A stretch of DNA of 64,000 nt from Ruegeria arenilitoris (GCF_013035425.1 NZ_WQHX01000005.1:248001-312000), one strand, 5' to 3'; positions 45,326-55,648 are shown, numbered from the stretch's first letter. Notes: generated by a model from the letters alone, not told the origin. Made by a program: numbers and translations.

Positions 45326-46396
45326 CTAAGGCACCAAAAGATATGCGAAAACCGCGTAGGCGATGATTGCAGCGTAGCCTAAAGGATAGATCCATTTGAT
45401 CGCATAATTGTCCAGAACTCTGGCCGTCCCCTCTCGCCCAGACACCTTTAGTTTCCGCAGGGCTACATTGAACACAATCAACGCTCCGGTCATCAGAAAC
45501 ATGCATTGGAGGATAAAATCCAGAAAAGTCAGATAGCCCAGCCTGGGAAGATCGGCGGAAATCGCCCAATTAAAGGCTACAAACACCAAAAGATTACCTC
45601 CGGCGATCTCAATCCTGCGTCGATACTCATCCAGAAAAAACAGGGCCCAGCCGACCGTTATCAGAACCAGCATCGGCAAAAAGACACGAATTATGTAATA
45701 AGTAAGGTGACGACTTCCTTCGAATATCAGCGCGACCTGGTCACTGTCGCGACCCGACAGGCCAACAACCTTGGACGCTTCTAGCCTTGCGCCGCCCAAT
45801 ATCCACTCTTCTTCGCCCAACAAATCCCCCAGGCCGGAGAAGTCATCCAAGGGATAGTAGGACACGTAATCCGACGGAAAAATCGAAACCACGTCAAAGT
45901 GGAACTCCTGCGTGTCGAACGGATATTTCCGGAAATCAAAATGAGGGGCCTGCAAAGTTAGAGACGATTTTTCAACGTACACCACACGCCCGTCATATCG
46001 CAATGAAGCCGCCGCTTCGTGGATCCACTTATTTGACTGTTGATTGTGGATGACAAATGCAGGAAGCACTGCCCCGATTTCAGCAGCATGATCCGCCAAT
46101 GCCCGCGGATTGAAAACCTTGATGTCCCGCCTCAGTTCTTCGCGATCAAACGCCAGCGCAGGGTCGATCCACTCGACACGCAAAACAACGACGGCACCGT
46201 AATTTTCGGCTTTTTGGTCCACATTTGTGATTTGATCGATCTTGATGCCAATACCGACTTCCAGTGGATTCTCTGGCGTTCCTGCCAAAGCATCCAACCG
46301 GTTATCAAGGATGTTCTGTGCGTTTGCCTGACCAACCGCCAGCGATATTAGCCAAACAGTAAAAAGGCATAGCGTTAGAAATCGTGGGAAATTCAT
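45326..46396 (-). CDS. Pentameric ligand-gated ion channel (prokaryotic Cys-loop-receptor homologue)
   Basis: A 356-residue protein with a signal peptide (LAVGQANAQ), an extracytoplasmic beta-sandwich ligand-binding domain (~27-235) and four TM helices. The Pro-loop reads FRKYPFDTQEFHFDVVS, with no Cys pair, as in bacterial channels such as GLIC. M1 is YIIRVFLPMLVLITVGWALF; M2 runs GGNLLVFVAFNWAI to ADLPRLGYLTFLD, which matches the GLIC M2-M3 loop pattern (LPKxPYxT); M4 is near the end (AAIIAYAVFAYLLVP). The M2 start is Arg-rich (EYRRRIE), where GLIC has acidic Glu-222, so ion selectivity may differ. It sits between the binding-protein and permease genes of an ABC importer. Confidence 0.88.
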   Translation of the reverse strand: MNFPRFLTLCLFTVWLISLAVGQANAQNILDNRLDALAGTPENPLEVGIGIKIDQITNVDQKAENYGAVVVLRVEWIDPALAFDREELRRDIKVFNPRALADHAAEIGAVLPAFVIHNQQSNKWIHEAAASLRYDGRVVYVEKSSLTLQAPHFDFRKYPFDTQEFHFDVVSIFPSDYVSYYPLDDFSGLGDLLGEEEWILGGARLEASKVVGLSGRDSDQVALIFEGSRHLTYYIIRVFLPMLVLITVGWALFFLDEYRRRIEIAGGNLLVFVAFNWAISADLPRLGYLTFLDFILQCMFLMTGALIVFNVALRKLKVSGREGTARVLDNYAIKWIYPLGYAAIIAYAVFAYLLVP

Positions 46397-46424
46397 GACC
46401 GATAGTTAACTGAAAGGTTTGTTG

Positions 46425-46443
46425 GGGCCGCACAAAGCGGCCC
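46425..46443 (-). promoter_or_regulatory. Intercistronic stem-loop after the binding-protein gene
   Basis: GGGCCGC-N5-GCGGCCC lies in the 56-bp gap between the solute-binding-protein stop and the channel start. It has no T-run on the minus strand. Such loops often protect the 3' end of the binding-protein mRNA and lower expression of downstream genes. Confidence 0.5.
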
Positions 46444-46452
46444 GTCTTTCTG

Positions 46453-47940
46453 TTATTCCGACCAACTGATTGCGGTCAGGTCTATGGCCGCCGTCGGAGC
46501 GTTTTCCCAAAGACCCTGAATTCCGGCCTTGGCCACACCCAACTTGGCCAACTGAAACAAGAAGCCGTTAACATAATCGTTTGAGATCAACCTCTGTGCT
46601 TCACCCATCAACTTTGTACGCTCATCAGGATCGGTAGTGGAGTTCAACGTGTCCATCAATGCCTGAAAATCGGTGCTGTCATATTGAAAGTAATAATCTG
46701 GCCGAGCGTAGATGCCGATATCCATCGGCTCTGTGTGGCTGACGATTGTCAGCCCAAAATCTTTTCCTTTGAATACCGATTCCAGCCATTGCGCCCATTC
46801 GACATTGATAATCTCAGCCTTGATACCGACATCCGCCAGCTGTGCCGCAATAATTTCCCCTCCTCGACGCGCATAAGACGGGGGTGGCAGGTGCAGGGTA
46901 GTCTCAAATCCGCCTTCAAAACCTGCTTCGGCCAACAGCGCCCGTGACTTTTCGGGGTCATATGCGGAGACTCCTGTCAAATCGACATAAGCTGGGTTGT
47001 GCGGCGCAAAATGCGTACCGATCGGGGTTCCATACCCAAACATCGCTCCGTCAATTATGGCCTGACGGTCTATAGCGTGCGCAAGCGCCTGGCGCACTCG
47101 GATATCGTCAAACGGCGGCTGTTTGTTGTTGGTGGACAAGATCGTCTCGCCCTCGGTCGAGCCAACGAGAACCTGAAACCTCGGATCAGCTTCGAACTGA
47201 GGCAGGTTTTCTGGCGCCGGGAAATTGTCGAATGCGTCAATATCCTCTGCCATCATCGCGGCGAAAGCAGCGGTTGGGTCCGAGATGAACTTGAAGGTTG
47301 CCGATTCCAAAGCTGGTTCTTCACCCCAGTAATTCGGGTTCCTCTTCAAAGTGATGCTGTCACCTTGCACCCAATTGTCGAAGGTAAACGCCCCGGTGCC
47401 CACCGGATTGGTCTTGATATTTTCAATACTCTCAGGCGCGACGATGACCGCATCCCCCCAGGCCAGATTGAACAAGAAGTTTCCATTTGGCTCTTTTAGG
47501 GTCACTTTTAAGTTCAACGGGTCGACAACCTCGACGCTTTCTATTCCAGCAAACAAAGCTTTCTGGGCATTTGTACTGTCTTCAGCAGTGGCACGGTCAA
47601 GGCTGAATTTAACGTCTTCGGCATCCATCGCGGTGCCGTCGTGAAAGGTCACGCCATCGCGCAACTTGAATGTGTAGACTTTCCCATCATCCGAAATCTC
47701 CCAACTTTCGGCAAGTCCGGGTACAACCGAACCATCACCCATAAAACGGGTCAGTCCTTCAAAGACGTTGGTATAAACCACCGAATCGATGGCTTGCGCT
47801 GCCGCACTGGTCGGATCCAGGTGCGGTGGCTCAAGTTGCATGGCAATGGTTATGTCCGACTTCGCGAACGCTTGTGACCCAATCAGAATAGCGCCAAGCG
47901 CCAAGGCTGAGGTGAAAGATCGAACCGACTGCATTCCCAT
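46453..47940 (-). CDS. ABC importer solute-binding protein (peptide/opine family 5)
   Basis: A 495-residue periplasmic protein with a signal peptide (ALALGAILIGSQAFAKS) and family-5 features: LAESWEISDDGKVYTFKLRD, GVTFHDGTAMDAEDVKFSLD, NPVGTGAFTFDNWVQGDSI, DIRVRQALAHAIDRQAIIDG and AQLADVGIKAEIINVEWAQW. The start at 47940 opens the signal peptide and has a GGGGAGTG site; the frame from 48021 is rejected. The ligand is unknown (peptide, amine or sugar derivative). First gene of a six-gene unit: binding protein, ion channel, two permeases, ATPase, aldehyde dehydrogenase. Confidence 0.93.
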   Translation of the reverse strand: MGMQSVRSFTSALALGAILIGSQAFAKSDITIAMQLEPPHLDPTSAAAQAIDSVVYTNVFEGLTRFMGDGSVVPGLAESWEISDDGKVYTFKLRDGVTFHDGTAMDAEDVKFSLDRATAEDSTNAQKALFAGIESVEVVDPLNLKVTLKEPNGNFLFNLAWGDAVIVAPESIENIKTNPVGTGAFTFDNWVQGDSITLKRNPNYWGEEPALESATFKFISDPTAAFAAMMAEDIDAFDNFPAPENLPQFEADPRFQVLVGSTEGETILSTNNKQPPFDDIRVRQALAHAIDRQAIIDGAMFGYGTPIGTHFAPHNPAYVDLTGVSAYDPEKSRALLAEAGFEGGFETTLHLPPPSYARRGGEIIAAQLADVGIKAEIINVEWAQWLESVFKGKDFGLTIVSHTEPMDIGIYARPDYYFQYDSTDFQALMDTLNSTTDPDERTKLMGEAQRLISNDYVNGFLFQLAKLGVAKAGIQGLWENAPTAAIDLTAISWSE

Positions 47941-48107
47941 AAAATTCACTCCCCATTTAATGGATTGGTCCGCGTTTCGCGGATCGTTCTGAGACCAATG
48001 TCCCTTTAAACCTTGGGTCAATCAAGGAATTGTTGGCGCAACCGGGGTTTCTTTGCCCCGTTTGCTTCTGCTATGCGGCGCTGCAACAAGAACCCGCAGG
48101 AGCGAGC

Positions 48108-48947
48108 ATGAGCGCCACGGCCCGCAAAAAAGCCCCAAACGCCGAAGACATTCGCGCCCGAAAGGGCGGAACGCCTTTGGTTAGTCTGACAGCCTACACA
48201 ACGCCAATGGCCCAGCTAATGGATGCCCATTGCGACTTTGTGCTTGTAGGTGACAGCGTCGGAATGGTCCTGCACGGGCTTAGCTCAACGCTTGGGGTGA
48301 CGATGGAGATGATGATTCTGCATGGTCAGGCGGTTGCGCGCGGCTTGAACAAAGCAATGATGGTAATCGACATGCCCTTTGCCAGTTATGAAGAAAGCAC
48401 TGAGCAAGCCTTCCGAAATGCCGCTAGGCTGATGGCCGAAACAGGCGCAGGCGCCGTCAAACTGGAAGGCGGAGTCGAAATGGCCGAAACCATTCGCTTT
48501 TTGGTAAATCGCGGCATTCCAGTATTGGCGCATATTGGCCTGACACCTCAGTCAATCAATACTTTGGGCGGATATAAAGTTCAGGGTCGCGCCGAAAACG
48601 CTGATGCTGTGGTTGCTGACGCGCGAGCCGTCGCTAAAGCAGGAGCGTTTTCCGTTGTGTTCGAGAAGGTTCCGCAGGTTTTGGCCGACCGGATAACTGA
48701 AGAGGTCGATATTCCAACTATCGGAATCGGAGCCTCGGCCGGATGCGATGGGCAAATCCTTGTAGTCGAAGACATGGTCGGGTTTTTCACAGCGTTCAAA
48801 CCAAAGTTTGTGAAACGCTACGCCGAGTTGGGTCCACTAGCTGAAGCTGCAATCGCAGAATATGCCTCTGATGTACGCGCGCGCGCATTTCCCACGGATG
48901 CACACGTCTTTAGCGAACAGCCAACTACAGCGGAAACAACAGCATGA
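48108..48947 (+). CDS. panB: 3-methyl-2-oxobutanoate hydroxymethyltransferase
   Basis: A 279-residue TIM-barrel enzyme making ketopantoate from 2-oxoisovalerate and methylene-THF, first step of pantothenate synthesis. Features are [57 protein letters not shown] and [18 protein letters not shown]. The start ATG 48108 has an AGGAG site; the extension to 48030 is not conserved. It overlaps panC by ATGA (48944-48947). Confidence 0.95.
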   Translation: MSATARKKAPNAEDIRARKGGTPLVSLTAYTTPMAQLMDAHCDFVLVGDSVGMVLHGLSSTLGVTMEMMILHGQAVARGLNKAMMVIDMPFASYEESTEQAFRNAARLMAETGAGAVKLEGGVEMAETIRFLVNRGIPVLAHIGLTPQSINTLGGYKVQGRAENADAVVADARAVAKAGAFSVVFEKVPQVLADRITEEVDIPTIGIGASAGCDGQILVVEDMVGFFTAFKPKFVKRYAELGPLAEAAIAEYASDVRARAFPTDAHVFSEQPTTAETTA

Positions 48948-49795
48948 CCGCCCCAATCCTGCGCAGTCTGAAAGACCTGCGCGCACTTACCACCCAATGG
49001 CACCGTGATGATGAAACGATCGGCGTCGTACCAACCATGGGCGCACTGCACGCGGGCCACCTTTCGCTGGTCGAAACCGCTAAGAAAGAATGCGACCAGG
49101 TCGTCGTCACAATCTTTGTGAATCCAACGCAGTTCAACAATCCCGAAGACCTGGACAGGTATCCACGTACCGAGGCTGAGGACGCCAATATACTTGAACC
49201 CTATGGTATCGGTGCAATCTATGTTCCCGAAGCAAAGGAAATTTACCCTGACGGATTTTCCACCACGGTTTCGGTGGCGGGGCTTGCGGACATGATGGAA
49301 GGCCCAGGCCGCCCTGGGCATTTCGAAGGCGTCGCTACGGTCGTTGCGAAACTGTTTCTGCAAACCCAAGCAGACAAAGCCTATTTTGGAGAAAAAGACT
49401 ATCAACAATTGCTTGTGGTCCGCCGCATGGCCCGTGATTTGAACATTCCTGTTGAGGTTATCGGTTGTGAAACAGTGCGGGAGCCTTCAGGCCTTGCTAT
49501 GTCTTCGCGCAATGCCCGCCTGTCCACTGCCGGGATGGTGGTCGCCTCGAAAAAGTACCAGGTGATGCAACATGTCTCCGAAGGGCTTCGGACAGGTCAG
49601 GCAATGGATAGCTTGGTCGAGCAGGCGCAGTCGGTTCTGTTGGATGAGGGTTTCACGGAAATCGAGTACATGGAACTTCGCTGCGCCGAAACTCTTGAAC
49701 TATTGACCCACGCGGGGCGCCCAGCCCGTCTTTTTGTCGCGGCATGGGTAGAAGGTGTTCGTTTGATCGATAATATTCCTGTTTTGCCAGCCTGA
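48944..49795 (+). CDS. panC: Pantothenate synthetase
   Basis: A 283-residue ATP-dependent ligase joining pantoate and beta-alanine. Signature segments are [20 protein letters not shown] (HxGH-type nucleotide motif), [38 protein letters not shown] and [17 protein letters not shown], with MSSRNARLS downstream. The length is normal. It is translationally coupled to panB. Confidence 0.95.
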   Translation: MTAPILRSLKDLRALTTQWHRDDETIGVVPTMGALHAGHLSLVETAKKECDQVVVTIFVNPTQFNNPEDLDRYPRTEAEDANILEPYGIGAIYVPEAKEIYPDGFSTTVSVAGLADMMEGPGRPGHFEGVATVVAKLFLQTQADKAYFGEKDYQQLLVVRRMARDLNIPVEVIGCETVREPSGLAMSSRNARLSTAGMVVASKKYQVMQHVSEGLRTGQAMDSLVEQAQSVLLDEGFTEIEYMELRCAETLELLTHAGRPARLFVAAWVEGVRLIDNIPVLPA

Positions 49796-49864
49796 TTTCT
49801 GTACTGGAACGTGCGCGACAGTTTGCGCTAATCTCCCGCAAAACGTTTTGGGGAGAGAGCAGGC

Positions 49865-51343
49865 ATGACATATATTCTGGCGATCGATCAGGGAACAACG
49901 TCTTCGCGGGCCATTTTGTTTGACGAAAATATGCAGCGCGCAAATACCGCTCAGCAGGAGTTTACTCAGTATTTCCCACAGGAAGGCTGGGTAGAACACG
50001 ACGCTGAGGAAATTTGGGAAAGTGTTCTGAGTGTATGCCGTGAGGCTATGAAAGACGCTGACATTTCCGCTGATCAGATCGCTGCCATTGGAATTACGAA
50101 CCAGCGCGAGACCACTGTTATCTGGGACTGCACGACAGGGAAACCTATCCACAACGCGATTGTCTGGCAGGATCGTCGAACTGCCGAAATCTGCGACCGG
50201 TTTCGCAAAGCCGGATGCGAGGATGACGTGACTGCCCAAACGGGCTTGCTGTTGGATCCATATTTTTCAGGAACCAAGGTAAAGTGGCTGCTGGATACGG
50301 TTCCCGGCGTACGATCGAGGGCCAAGGCTGGCGAACTGTTGTTCGGGACCATAGACAGTTTCCTGATTTGGCGCCTGACCGAAGGCAGGATACACGCCAC
50401 AGACGCAACCAATGCCGCCCGCACCTTGTTGTTTGATATTCACAACGGTGTATGGAGCGAAGAGATTTGTGATCTGCTGGACGTTCCGATGTCGATGCTG
50501 CCTGAGGTTAAAGACTGCGCTGCAGATTTCGGAAGCACTGCATTATTCGGTGGCGACATTCCGATTCTTGGGGTTGCAGGTGACCAACAGGCCGCCACCA
50601 TAGGACAAGCGTGTTTTCACCCTGGAATGATGAAATCCACGTATGGCACTGGCTGCTTTGCGTTGTTGAACACAGGAAGTGAACCTGTCGAATCTAAAAA
50701 CCGCCTTTTGACCACAATTGCTTATCAACTGGATGGTCAAAGAACCTACGCTCTGGAAGGGTCGATCTTTATCGCAGGAGCTGCGGTTCAATGGCTGCGC
50801 GATGCCCTACAGATCATAGACTCAGCTCCTCAAAGCGGTGAGTTGGCTGCGCAGGCCGATCCAAATCAGCATGTCGTTCTGGTTCCCGCCTTCACCGGCC
50901 TCGGGGCTCCGTATTGGAAACCGGACTGCCGCGGCGCCATGTTCGGTCTGACCCGAAATTCTGGCCGGCCCGAAATCGCTCGCGCGACGCTGGAGAGTAT
51001 TGCATTTCAGACTCGGGACCTATGGCATGCCATGCAAGGTGATTGGGGAGATGATGCCAATGTCGTATTGCGCGTTGACGGGGGCATGAGCGCATCGAAT
51101 TGGGCGATGCAGGGGTTGTCCGATATTCTTGGTGCTCCGGTCGACCGCCCGGTTATGCAAGAGACTACAGCTTTGGGCGCAGCTTGGCTGGCTGGTTCGA
51201 AGGCAGGTGTTTACCCGGATAAGGACGGCTTTTCCGACGCTTGGTCGCTTGATCGGCGATTCGAGCCCGAAATGGCTCGGGACGATTGCGAAGCTGCGTA
51301 CACGAGGTGGCAACGAGCTGTTTCCGCTACAATGGCATTTTGA
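49865..51343 (+). CDS. glpK: Glycerol kinase
   Basis: A 492-residue FGGY-family kinase converting glycerol to glycerol-3-phosphate. It begins [20 protein letters not shown] and holds [78 protein letters not shown] and [20 protein letters not shown]. The length is typical. There is a GGGGAGAG site before ATG 49865. No glpF or glpD is adjacent. Confidence 0.95.
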   Translation: MTYILAIDQGTTSSRAILFDENMQRANTAQQEFTQYFPQEGWVEHDAEEIWESVLSVCREAMKDADISADQIAAIGITNQRETTVIWDCTTGKPIHNAIVWQDRRTAEICDRFRKAGCEDDVTAQTGLLLDPYFSGTKVKWLLDTVPGVRSRAKAGELLFGTIDSFLIWRLTEGRIHATDATNAARTLLFDIHNGVWSEEICDLLDVPMSMLPEVKDCAADFGSTALFGGDIPILGVAGDQQAATIGQACFHPGMMKSTYGTGCFALLNTGSEPVESKNRLLTTIAYQLDGQRTYALEGSIFIAGAAVQWLRDALQIIDSAPQSGELAAQADPNQHVVLVPAFTGLGAPYWKPDCRGAMFGLTRNSGRPEIARATLESIAFQTRDLWHAMQGDWGDDANVVLRVDGGMSASNWAMQGLSDILGAPVDRPVMQETTALGAAWLAGSKAGVYPDKDGFSDAWSLDRRFEPEMARDDCEAAYTRWQRAVSATMAF

Positions 51344-51491
51344 GGTTTCCGGGGGGATCGACAGACCGAACCTTCAAAAGGTTCAAAAACTGTGGGATCA
51401 CACTGTAATTTCGAAAATTCTAATCTGTATGTTTGTACGCCTTGATTAATGCCACCCTGTGCCTAACATGGATGCGGAAACGGGGGGTTAA

Positions 51492-52721
51492 ATGCTTGCA
51501 GCCATCGTCTTTTATCTCAGCTTGTTAATCTCTCTGGGAATTGGTTTCCTGTATTTTCGAGATTTAGGTGACGTCAGCCAAATGGTTCTCAAAGTCAAAC
51601 GTGAGAACATGGTCCGCTTTATCCGAAACGAATACCGCCTGATCGTCGTGGCATTAGGCTGTCTTGTGCTGATGACTGTAACGCACTTTGGCTTTGGGTC
51701 GGGGCCAGGCTGGATTTATTGGATAGGCCTTATTTTGGGTCTGTTTCTGATCGGGTTTCCTTACGTCTGGGTGCATGTCGGTTTACGCAATCAAAAATCC
51801 AGTGCCCAATACTTCGATATTGATGAAGCTCGGGAATTTGTGAGTCCAAGCAGCCCCGTGCTGGTCAATGAAAACGAAGGAGTTGCCCGCGCCCATCCCG
51901 ACGCGCAGTTGATGCGACCACATCTTGCGGGAAATGAAGAAGGGCTGGGCGGCAGGAACGTTGTAATGACCTACTGCGCCATGGCCAATCTTGGGATCGG
52001 CTATACACCCGAAGTCGAAGGAAAAGCTTTGGATCTCGAGGTTGTTGCACAGCATGGCAACAATTTGATTTTACGCGACAACAATACAGGAGAGCCGATC
52101 CAACAAATTTACGGTTTTCGCGAGGCAGACAGCTCTAAAACCGACTCGGGCGCGGTCTGTCCTCTTAAACCATCGCTTGCCATGAAACCCTGGCCAACAT
52201 TCCGAATGACGTTTCGCGGATTTCAAAAGGCTTATCCGGACGGTACTGTGTTTCTCAACAAACCCTCCAGCAATCCGTTCTTGTTCCTTTTTGATAGCGC
52301 CATGGAGATGCTGTTTGCGGCGTCAATCGGTAAACACCACCGCGAAGCTGCCCCCGTAATGGATAATATGAGTCACTTCGATGATCGGCTGGACAACAAG
52401 ACCTATGTTTGGGGTGTAGATATCGATGGCGATGCCGTTTGCTGGACCGACGATTTTGTTGTCGAGCAGGGCAATTTAGTTAACACGCGAGTTGGGGGCC
52501 GCCCAATCGTTATTGCTTGGCACCCCAGATACGAAAGCCTTGGGTTCTGGTATAATACGACGGGTGCACCAGTTACCGAGATAGATTTCTTCGGCAATAC
52601 GCCAAATGGCAAATTGGAACGCGTCGAGGCGTTGAAACCTGGAATGTTTTGGCATGTCTGGGTGGAGTTCTATCCCCATACAGACATCAATCGCACATCT
52701 GAGCAGGCAAAAGCGGCCTGA
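51492..52721 (+). CDS. Membrane-anchored DUF3179-like protein
   Basis: A 409-residue protein. The N-terminus has a first hydrophobic segment (AAIVFYLSLLISLGIGFLYF), then two more (IVVALGCLVLMTVTHFGFG, IYWIGLILGLFLIGFPYVWV). The rest is soluble and resembles DUF3179: FVSPSSPVLVNENEGVARAHP, VVMTYCAMANLGIGYTPEVE, NLILRDNNTGEPIQQIYG. DUF3179 usually has a TYCPLC metal/thiol-like motif; only the first Cys is kept here. Function unknown. It ends 22 bp before the arylsulfatase start, so the two are likely co-transcribed. Confidence 0.65.
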   Translation: MLAAIVFYLSLLISLGIGFLYFRDLGDVSQMVLKVKRENMVRFIRNEYRLIVVALGCLVLMTVTHFGFGSGPGWIYWIGLILGLFLIGFPYVWVHVGLRNQKSSAQYFDIDEAREFVSPSSPVLVNENEGVARAHPDAQLMRPHLAGNEEGLGGRNVVMTYCAMANLGIGYTPEVEGKALDLEVVAQHGNNLILRDNNTGEPIQQIYGFREADSSKTDSGAVCPLKPSLAMKPWPTFRMTFRGFQKAYPDGTVFLNKPSSNPFLFLFDSAMEMLFAASIGKHHREAAPVMDNMSHFDDRLDNKTYVWGVDIDGDAVCWTDDFVVEQGNLVNTRVGGRPIVIAWHPRYESLGFWYNTTGAPVTEIDFFGNTPNGKLERVEALKPGMFWHVWVEFYPHTDINRTSEQAKAA

Positions 52722-52743
52722 TCAAAAAGCTTGGGAAGTTTGG

Positions 52744-54408
52744 ATGAGATACATTATCTTGGCAACTGTACTTGGAACCTCTGCTTCTGCAGTCGTGGCG
52801 CAAAACGCCTCGATACTGCATGATTCCGAGTACTATATTCTGGAAGCCCAGCATGCCGAACAATGGGCAGAGGATGACGCTGCCGTCGACGCCTTGCTTG
52901 CAGAGTTCCGCGCAAAAAATGACGGCAGACCACCGAACATCATCAGTGTTTTGATCGACGATATCGGATTTGGTGATCTTGGTATCCCCGAGCTGAACGC
53001 GGTTCGCGGATACGAGACGCCCAATATCAACGATTTCTCCGATCAGGCCATGCGTATGGTACGCATGTACACAGAACCCTCTTGCACACCTACTCGTGTT
53101 GCCCAGATGACTGGGCGGTTACCTGTGCGAATGGGTATGGGTGACACGACTGTCGACATCGCTGGGTTTGGCCTGCCGAGTGCCGAAGTGACTTTGGCCG
53201 AAGTATTAAAAGACGCAGGCTACGCGACCAGCCATGTCGGAAAATGGCATATGGGCGACATTGCCGAAAGCTGGGCGATGAACCAGGGGTTTGATTACGC
53301 TCAACATGCCATCCATCAACAAGGTCAGCTCACCATTTTTCACGACGATGCCATCCGTGAACAGGTTTCGGTCGGCATTGCGGATTTTGACCCGGTTTAC
53401 ACTTTGGACGATCTTTTCCGGCCCGACGCTTCGGCAATGATGACGGTAATCGAAGGCGAAAGCGGTGGTCCGATAAGAGAAATCAGGATGGAACCGGGCG
53501 AACGTTGGAACGCTGGAAAGTATGACGAAATGAATCAGGCGTTTCAGGACAAAACCCTGTCCGAGTTGAAGAGGCTGGCCAGCGGTGAAGACCCATTCTT
53601 TTTGCAGTATTGGCCCATGATCCCACTGGACAACACACGCGCTGGCCGCGATGGGCCGGACAGCCCTAACGGCGGGCTTTACGTTGACAAAATGCAATTG
53701 CTGGACACTTGGCTTGGCGATCTGTTTGCCGAAGTGGATACACTGGGTCTGACTGAGAACACCATAATCGTTGTGATGGGCGATAACGGCCATTTCACAA
53801 AGTATTCTCCACAATCGGGATATTCGCCGATGATCTTCAGAGGCGGCAAAGGTGATACGACCGAAGGTGGTGTACGCGTCGATGCGTTTATCCGTTGGCC
53901 CGGAATGATCGGAGCTGATTCCATGATCAACAACATCATACATGTGTCGGACCTTTATACGACACTATCTCGGTTCGCTGGCGCCGAAGGCGGCATTCCT
54001 ACAGACCGCCTGGTTGATGGTGTTGATCAGTCCGCATCGATTCTGTTCGAAGATGAATCCAAAGGGCGACGCGATAGCGTGATCATCTATTCCATCGACT
54101 CTCCTAAAGCCATTGTGAAGGACAAGCTGCGCCTGAATCTTCCCGCAGCTGGTGAAAGCGCGATTCTTGCCGAGTTCTACGACATCTATCGGGATACTCA
54201 CGAAAAATATCCGGTTTCAACCGAGGTCGGCGCTTGGGGAGGGCAGGAATTCGTGCGCATCCTTGGTCGCCATTTGGCCCGCAAGGAAAAGTACCCCGAT
54301 ACACCTCCTGCATATGGACCGCCTTATGAAGGAATCGAAAACATCCGCCCCGAAACCGCAGCAGCTGTCGAAGCCTTCAACATAAAACGCGCATCAGTTC
54401 AGAAATAG
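52744..54408 (+). CDS. Arylsulfatase (formylglycine-dependent sulfatase family)
   Basis: A 554-residue exported protein with a signal peptide (YIILATVLGTSASAVVAQ). The core sulfatase motif is EPSCTPTRVAQMTGRLPVRM, with the Cys-x-Pro-x-Arg pattern that is oxidised to formylglycine. Metal ligands occur in VLIDDIGFGDLG and VMGDNGHF, with HVGKWHMGD as the conserved Lys-His segment. It should cleave sulfate esters, perhaps from algal compounds, in the periplasm. A formylglycine-generating enzyme is not in the window. The start at 52744 opens the signal peptide. Confidence 0.9.
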   Translation: MRYIILATVLGTSASAVVAQNASILHDSEYYILEAQHAEQWAEDDAAVDALLAEFRAKNDGRPPNIISVLIDDIGFGDLGIPELNAVRGYETPNINDFSDQAMRMVRMYTEPSCTPTRVAQMTGRLPVRMGMGDTTVDIAGFGLPSAEVTLAEVLKDAGYATSHVGKWHMGDIAESWAMNQGFDYAQHAIHQQGQLTIFHDDAIREQVSVGIADFDPVYTLDDLFRPDASAMMTVIEGESGGPIREIRMEPGERWNAGKYDEMNQAFQDKTLSELKRLASGEDPFFLQYWPMIPLDNTRAGRDGPDSPNGGLYVDKMQLLDTWLGDLFAEVDTLGLTENTIIVVMGDNGHFTKYSPQSGYSPMIFRGGKGDTTEGGVRVDAFIRWPGMIGADSMINNIIHVSDLYTTLSRFAGAEGGIPTDRLVDGVDQSASILFEDESKGRRDSVIIYSIDSPKAIVKDKLRLNLPAAGESAILAEFYDIYRDTHEKYPVSTEVGAWGGQEFVRILGRHLARKEKYPDTPPAYGPPYEGIENIRPETAAAVEAFNIKRASVQK

Positions 54409-54411
54409 GGA

Positions 54412-54888
54412 TCAGCTATGATCCTTCATCAGACGTTGCTTTTGGCGTGACCAGTCCCGCTTGGCTTGCGTTTCACGCTTGTCGTGAATCTTCTTACCTT
54501 TGGCGATACCGATCTTAATCTTAGCCCGGCCTTTGTGGTTAAAGTACAAAACCAGCGGCACCAAGGTCATGCCTTTACGCTGCGTCGCGTTCCAAAGACT
54601 CGCCATCTGTTTTTTTGAAACCAAAAGCTTGCGGCGACGACGCTCCTCGTGTTTGAACACTTTGGCCTGCTCGTACGGGGCAATATAGCTGTTAACCAGC
54701 CAAAGCTCTCCGTCGTCCACTGAGGCATAGCTATCTGCAATGTTTGACCCACCTGCGCGCAAGGATTTGACCTCGGAACCCTCTAGCACAATGCCGCATT
54801 CCAGATCATCCTCAATTGCATAATCGAAGCGCGCTCGCCGGTTCTCAGCAATCACTTTATAATTCGGGTCTGTCTTCTGCTTGGCCAT
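54412..54888 (-). CDS. smpB: SsrA-binding protein SmpB
   Basis: A 158-residue tmRNA-binding protein for trans-translation. It begins [20 protein letters not shown] and contains [44 protein letters not shown] and the C-terminal [17 protein letters not shown] that mimics the decoding interaction. ATG 54888 is the family start. The ssrA gene is not seen in the window. It is notable that another rescue factor, ArfB, is encoded 3.6 kb away. Confidence 0.95.
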   Translation of the reverse strand: MAKQKTDPNYKVIAENRRARFDYAIEDDLECGIVLEGSEVKSLRAGGSNIADSYASVDDGELWLVNSYIAPYEQAKVFKHEERRRRKLLVSKKQMASLWNATQRKGMTLVPLVLYFNHKGRAKIKIGIAKGKKIHDKRETQAKRDWSRQKQRLMKDHS

Positions 54889-54947
54889 GGGGCGTTGATT
54901 TAGGCGGCTTGGGCAAACCATGCAAGGCCGGGATTTTATTCGGTATC

Positions 54948-55490
54948 CTAAGAATTAGCCGAAATGATCAAGTCAGGCCCAAAAATCGTATCTGCATGGT
55001 TGTGCAGATATATCTTCAACCAAGGTGTAAAACGATCCGGGTGACGTTTCACTTCCGCCAACAGATCATGATAATCAACCCAGCGTATGTCCATGACTTC
55101 GTCAGCATTAGGATCGATTTTCAACTGACCGCGCACATGGGCCAGAAACACATCAACCACTTCATGTTCCACCATGTCATTACCAACATCCGCATGATAC
55201 TCCAGACGGTGTCGATATTCTGGGTACAAACCAGTGATCCCTAGCTCCTCAGCCAATCTCCGCACTGCGCAAACCGATGCGCTTTCGTTCCAATCCGGGT
55301 GGGTGCAGCAGGTGTTCGCCCAAAGACCGGGAGTATGATATTTTCCCATCGCGCGTCGCTGGATTAGAATTTCAGTACCGCGCACCAAAAAGACCGAAAC
55401 CGCCTTGTGCTTAAGGCCCTTTTCATGTGCTTCCAGCTTGTCCACGGGAACCAGAACGCCATTTACCCATGCTGGAATCATGATACCCAT
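54948..55490 (-). CDS. idi: Isopentenyl-diphosphate delta-isomerase (type I)
   Basis: A 180-residue Nudix-fold enzyme interconverting isopentenyl and dimethylallyl diphosphate. Key segments are [35 protein letters not shown] with the catalytic Cys, [24 protein letters not shown] and the metal-binding [15 protein letters not shown] 55490 or the nearby ATG at 55481 may be used. No other isoprenoid or photosynthesis genes are adjacent. Confidence 0.94.
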   Translation of the reverse strand: MGIMIPAWVNGVLVPVDKLEAHEKGLKHKAVSVFLVRGTEILIQRRAMGKYHTPGLWANTCCTHPDWNESASVCAVRRLAEELGITGLYPEYRHRLEYHADVGNDMVEHEVVDVFLAHVRGQLKIDPNADEVMDIRWVDYHDLLAEVKRHPDRFTPWLKIYLHNHADTIFGPDLIISANS

Positions 55491-55648
55491 CTATTCTCTC
55501 CTGCTGCCGAAACAATTTCGCGGCGGTAATAACGGGATAGCTACGCCCAAAGCAGCCTGACGTTCTGGATGATCTTTTTGAAGGTGAGCGGGGGACCATC
55601 CGATGATACAAAGGTGGTTCCGATCAGTTCGAGAATCAATCGTGCGAA

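Noticed and set aside
48818..49408. 196-codon minus-strand frame across panB/panC
   Set aside because: Antisense to conserved panBC; no domain or ribosome site.
53206..53943. 245-codon minus-strand open frame inside the arylsulfatase gene
   Set aside because: It lies wholly opposite a well-supported sulfatase with intact motifs and has no recognisable protein features; it is a shadow frame.
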